Part shown: positions 63,994 through 64,000 of the stretch, piece by piece
Layout: each line of letters opens with the position of its first letter
Numbering within the stretch: the first letter of the stretch is position 1
Source of the DNA: Spodoptera frugiperda
Taxonomy: Eukaryota > Arthropoda > Insecta > Lepidoptera > Noctuidae
Length of the DNA stretch: 64,000 nt
Assembly: GCF_023101765.2 (NCBI RefSeq)
Contig: NC_064227.1
Coordinates: 2,985,592-3,049,591 of the forward strand
Reading direction: 5' to 3'
Position numbers and translations under genes: made by a program
Notes under the pieces: generated by a model
What the model saw: the letters and a program-made list of their open reading frames with translations, nothing else
The model's database searches: none
What the model was told of the DNA's origin: nothing

Positions 63994-64000
63994 GTAAACC

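Overview
The window is eukaryotic, almost certainly from a lepidopteran and probably a noctuid moth. The DNA is AT-rich and intron-rich, and it is packed with small interspersed elements (tRNA-derived SINEs, palindromic MITEs, LINE tails) of types I recall as typical of Helicoverpa/Spodoptera-like genomes. The species call rests on memory and not on a search.

One protein-coding gene is supported: a large plus-strand ankyrin (Ank2/ankyrin-1/2/3 type membrane-cytoskeleton adaptor). Its presumed start codon is at 12193 and the gene runs off the right edge. I place 25 mutually frame-compatible coding exons, 1,115 codons in total, from 12193 to 63993. They encode a short leader, 24 ankyrin repeats (residues about 11 to 790), a linker rich in Asp/Glu/Ser, and the start of the ZU5 region. 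The rest of ZU5, the UPA region, the death domain and any giant neuronal exons lie outside. One further putative exon (59441-59513) has good splice sites but would break the frame.

Layout. 1-12192: 5' flank made of repeats and unrecognised AT-rich DNA, with a CpG-rich promoter-like patch near 5.6-6.0 kb and another just before the start codon. 12193-12222: first coding exon. 12223-36107: a 23.9-kb first intron holding most of the transposon remnants, including a hAT deletion derivative with a perfect 8-bp target duplication and a 1.28-kb TA-flanked element. 36108-48799: exons 2-4 separated by 7.3-kb and 5-kb introns; the first of these contains a candidate miniature LTR element. 49220-58748: exons 5-20, compactly spaced, coding most ankyrin repeats and the linker. 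59441-63993: ZU5 exons, with SINEs, a 54-bp tandem repeat and a second TA-flanked palindromic element in the introns.

I found no second real gene, no bona fide tRNA/rRNA/ncRNA gene, no CRISPR array and no convincing previously undescribed gene system. The best leads are the two TA-flanked elements with repeated terminal motifs, the candidate miniature LTR element, and the frame-breaking exon in front of ZU5.
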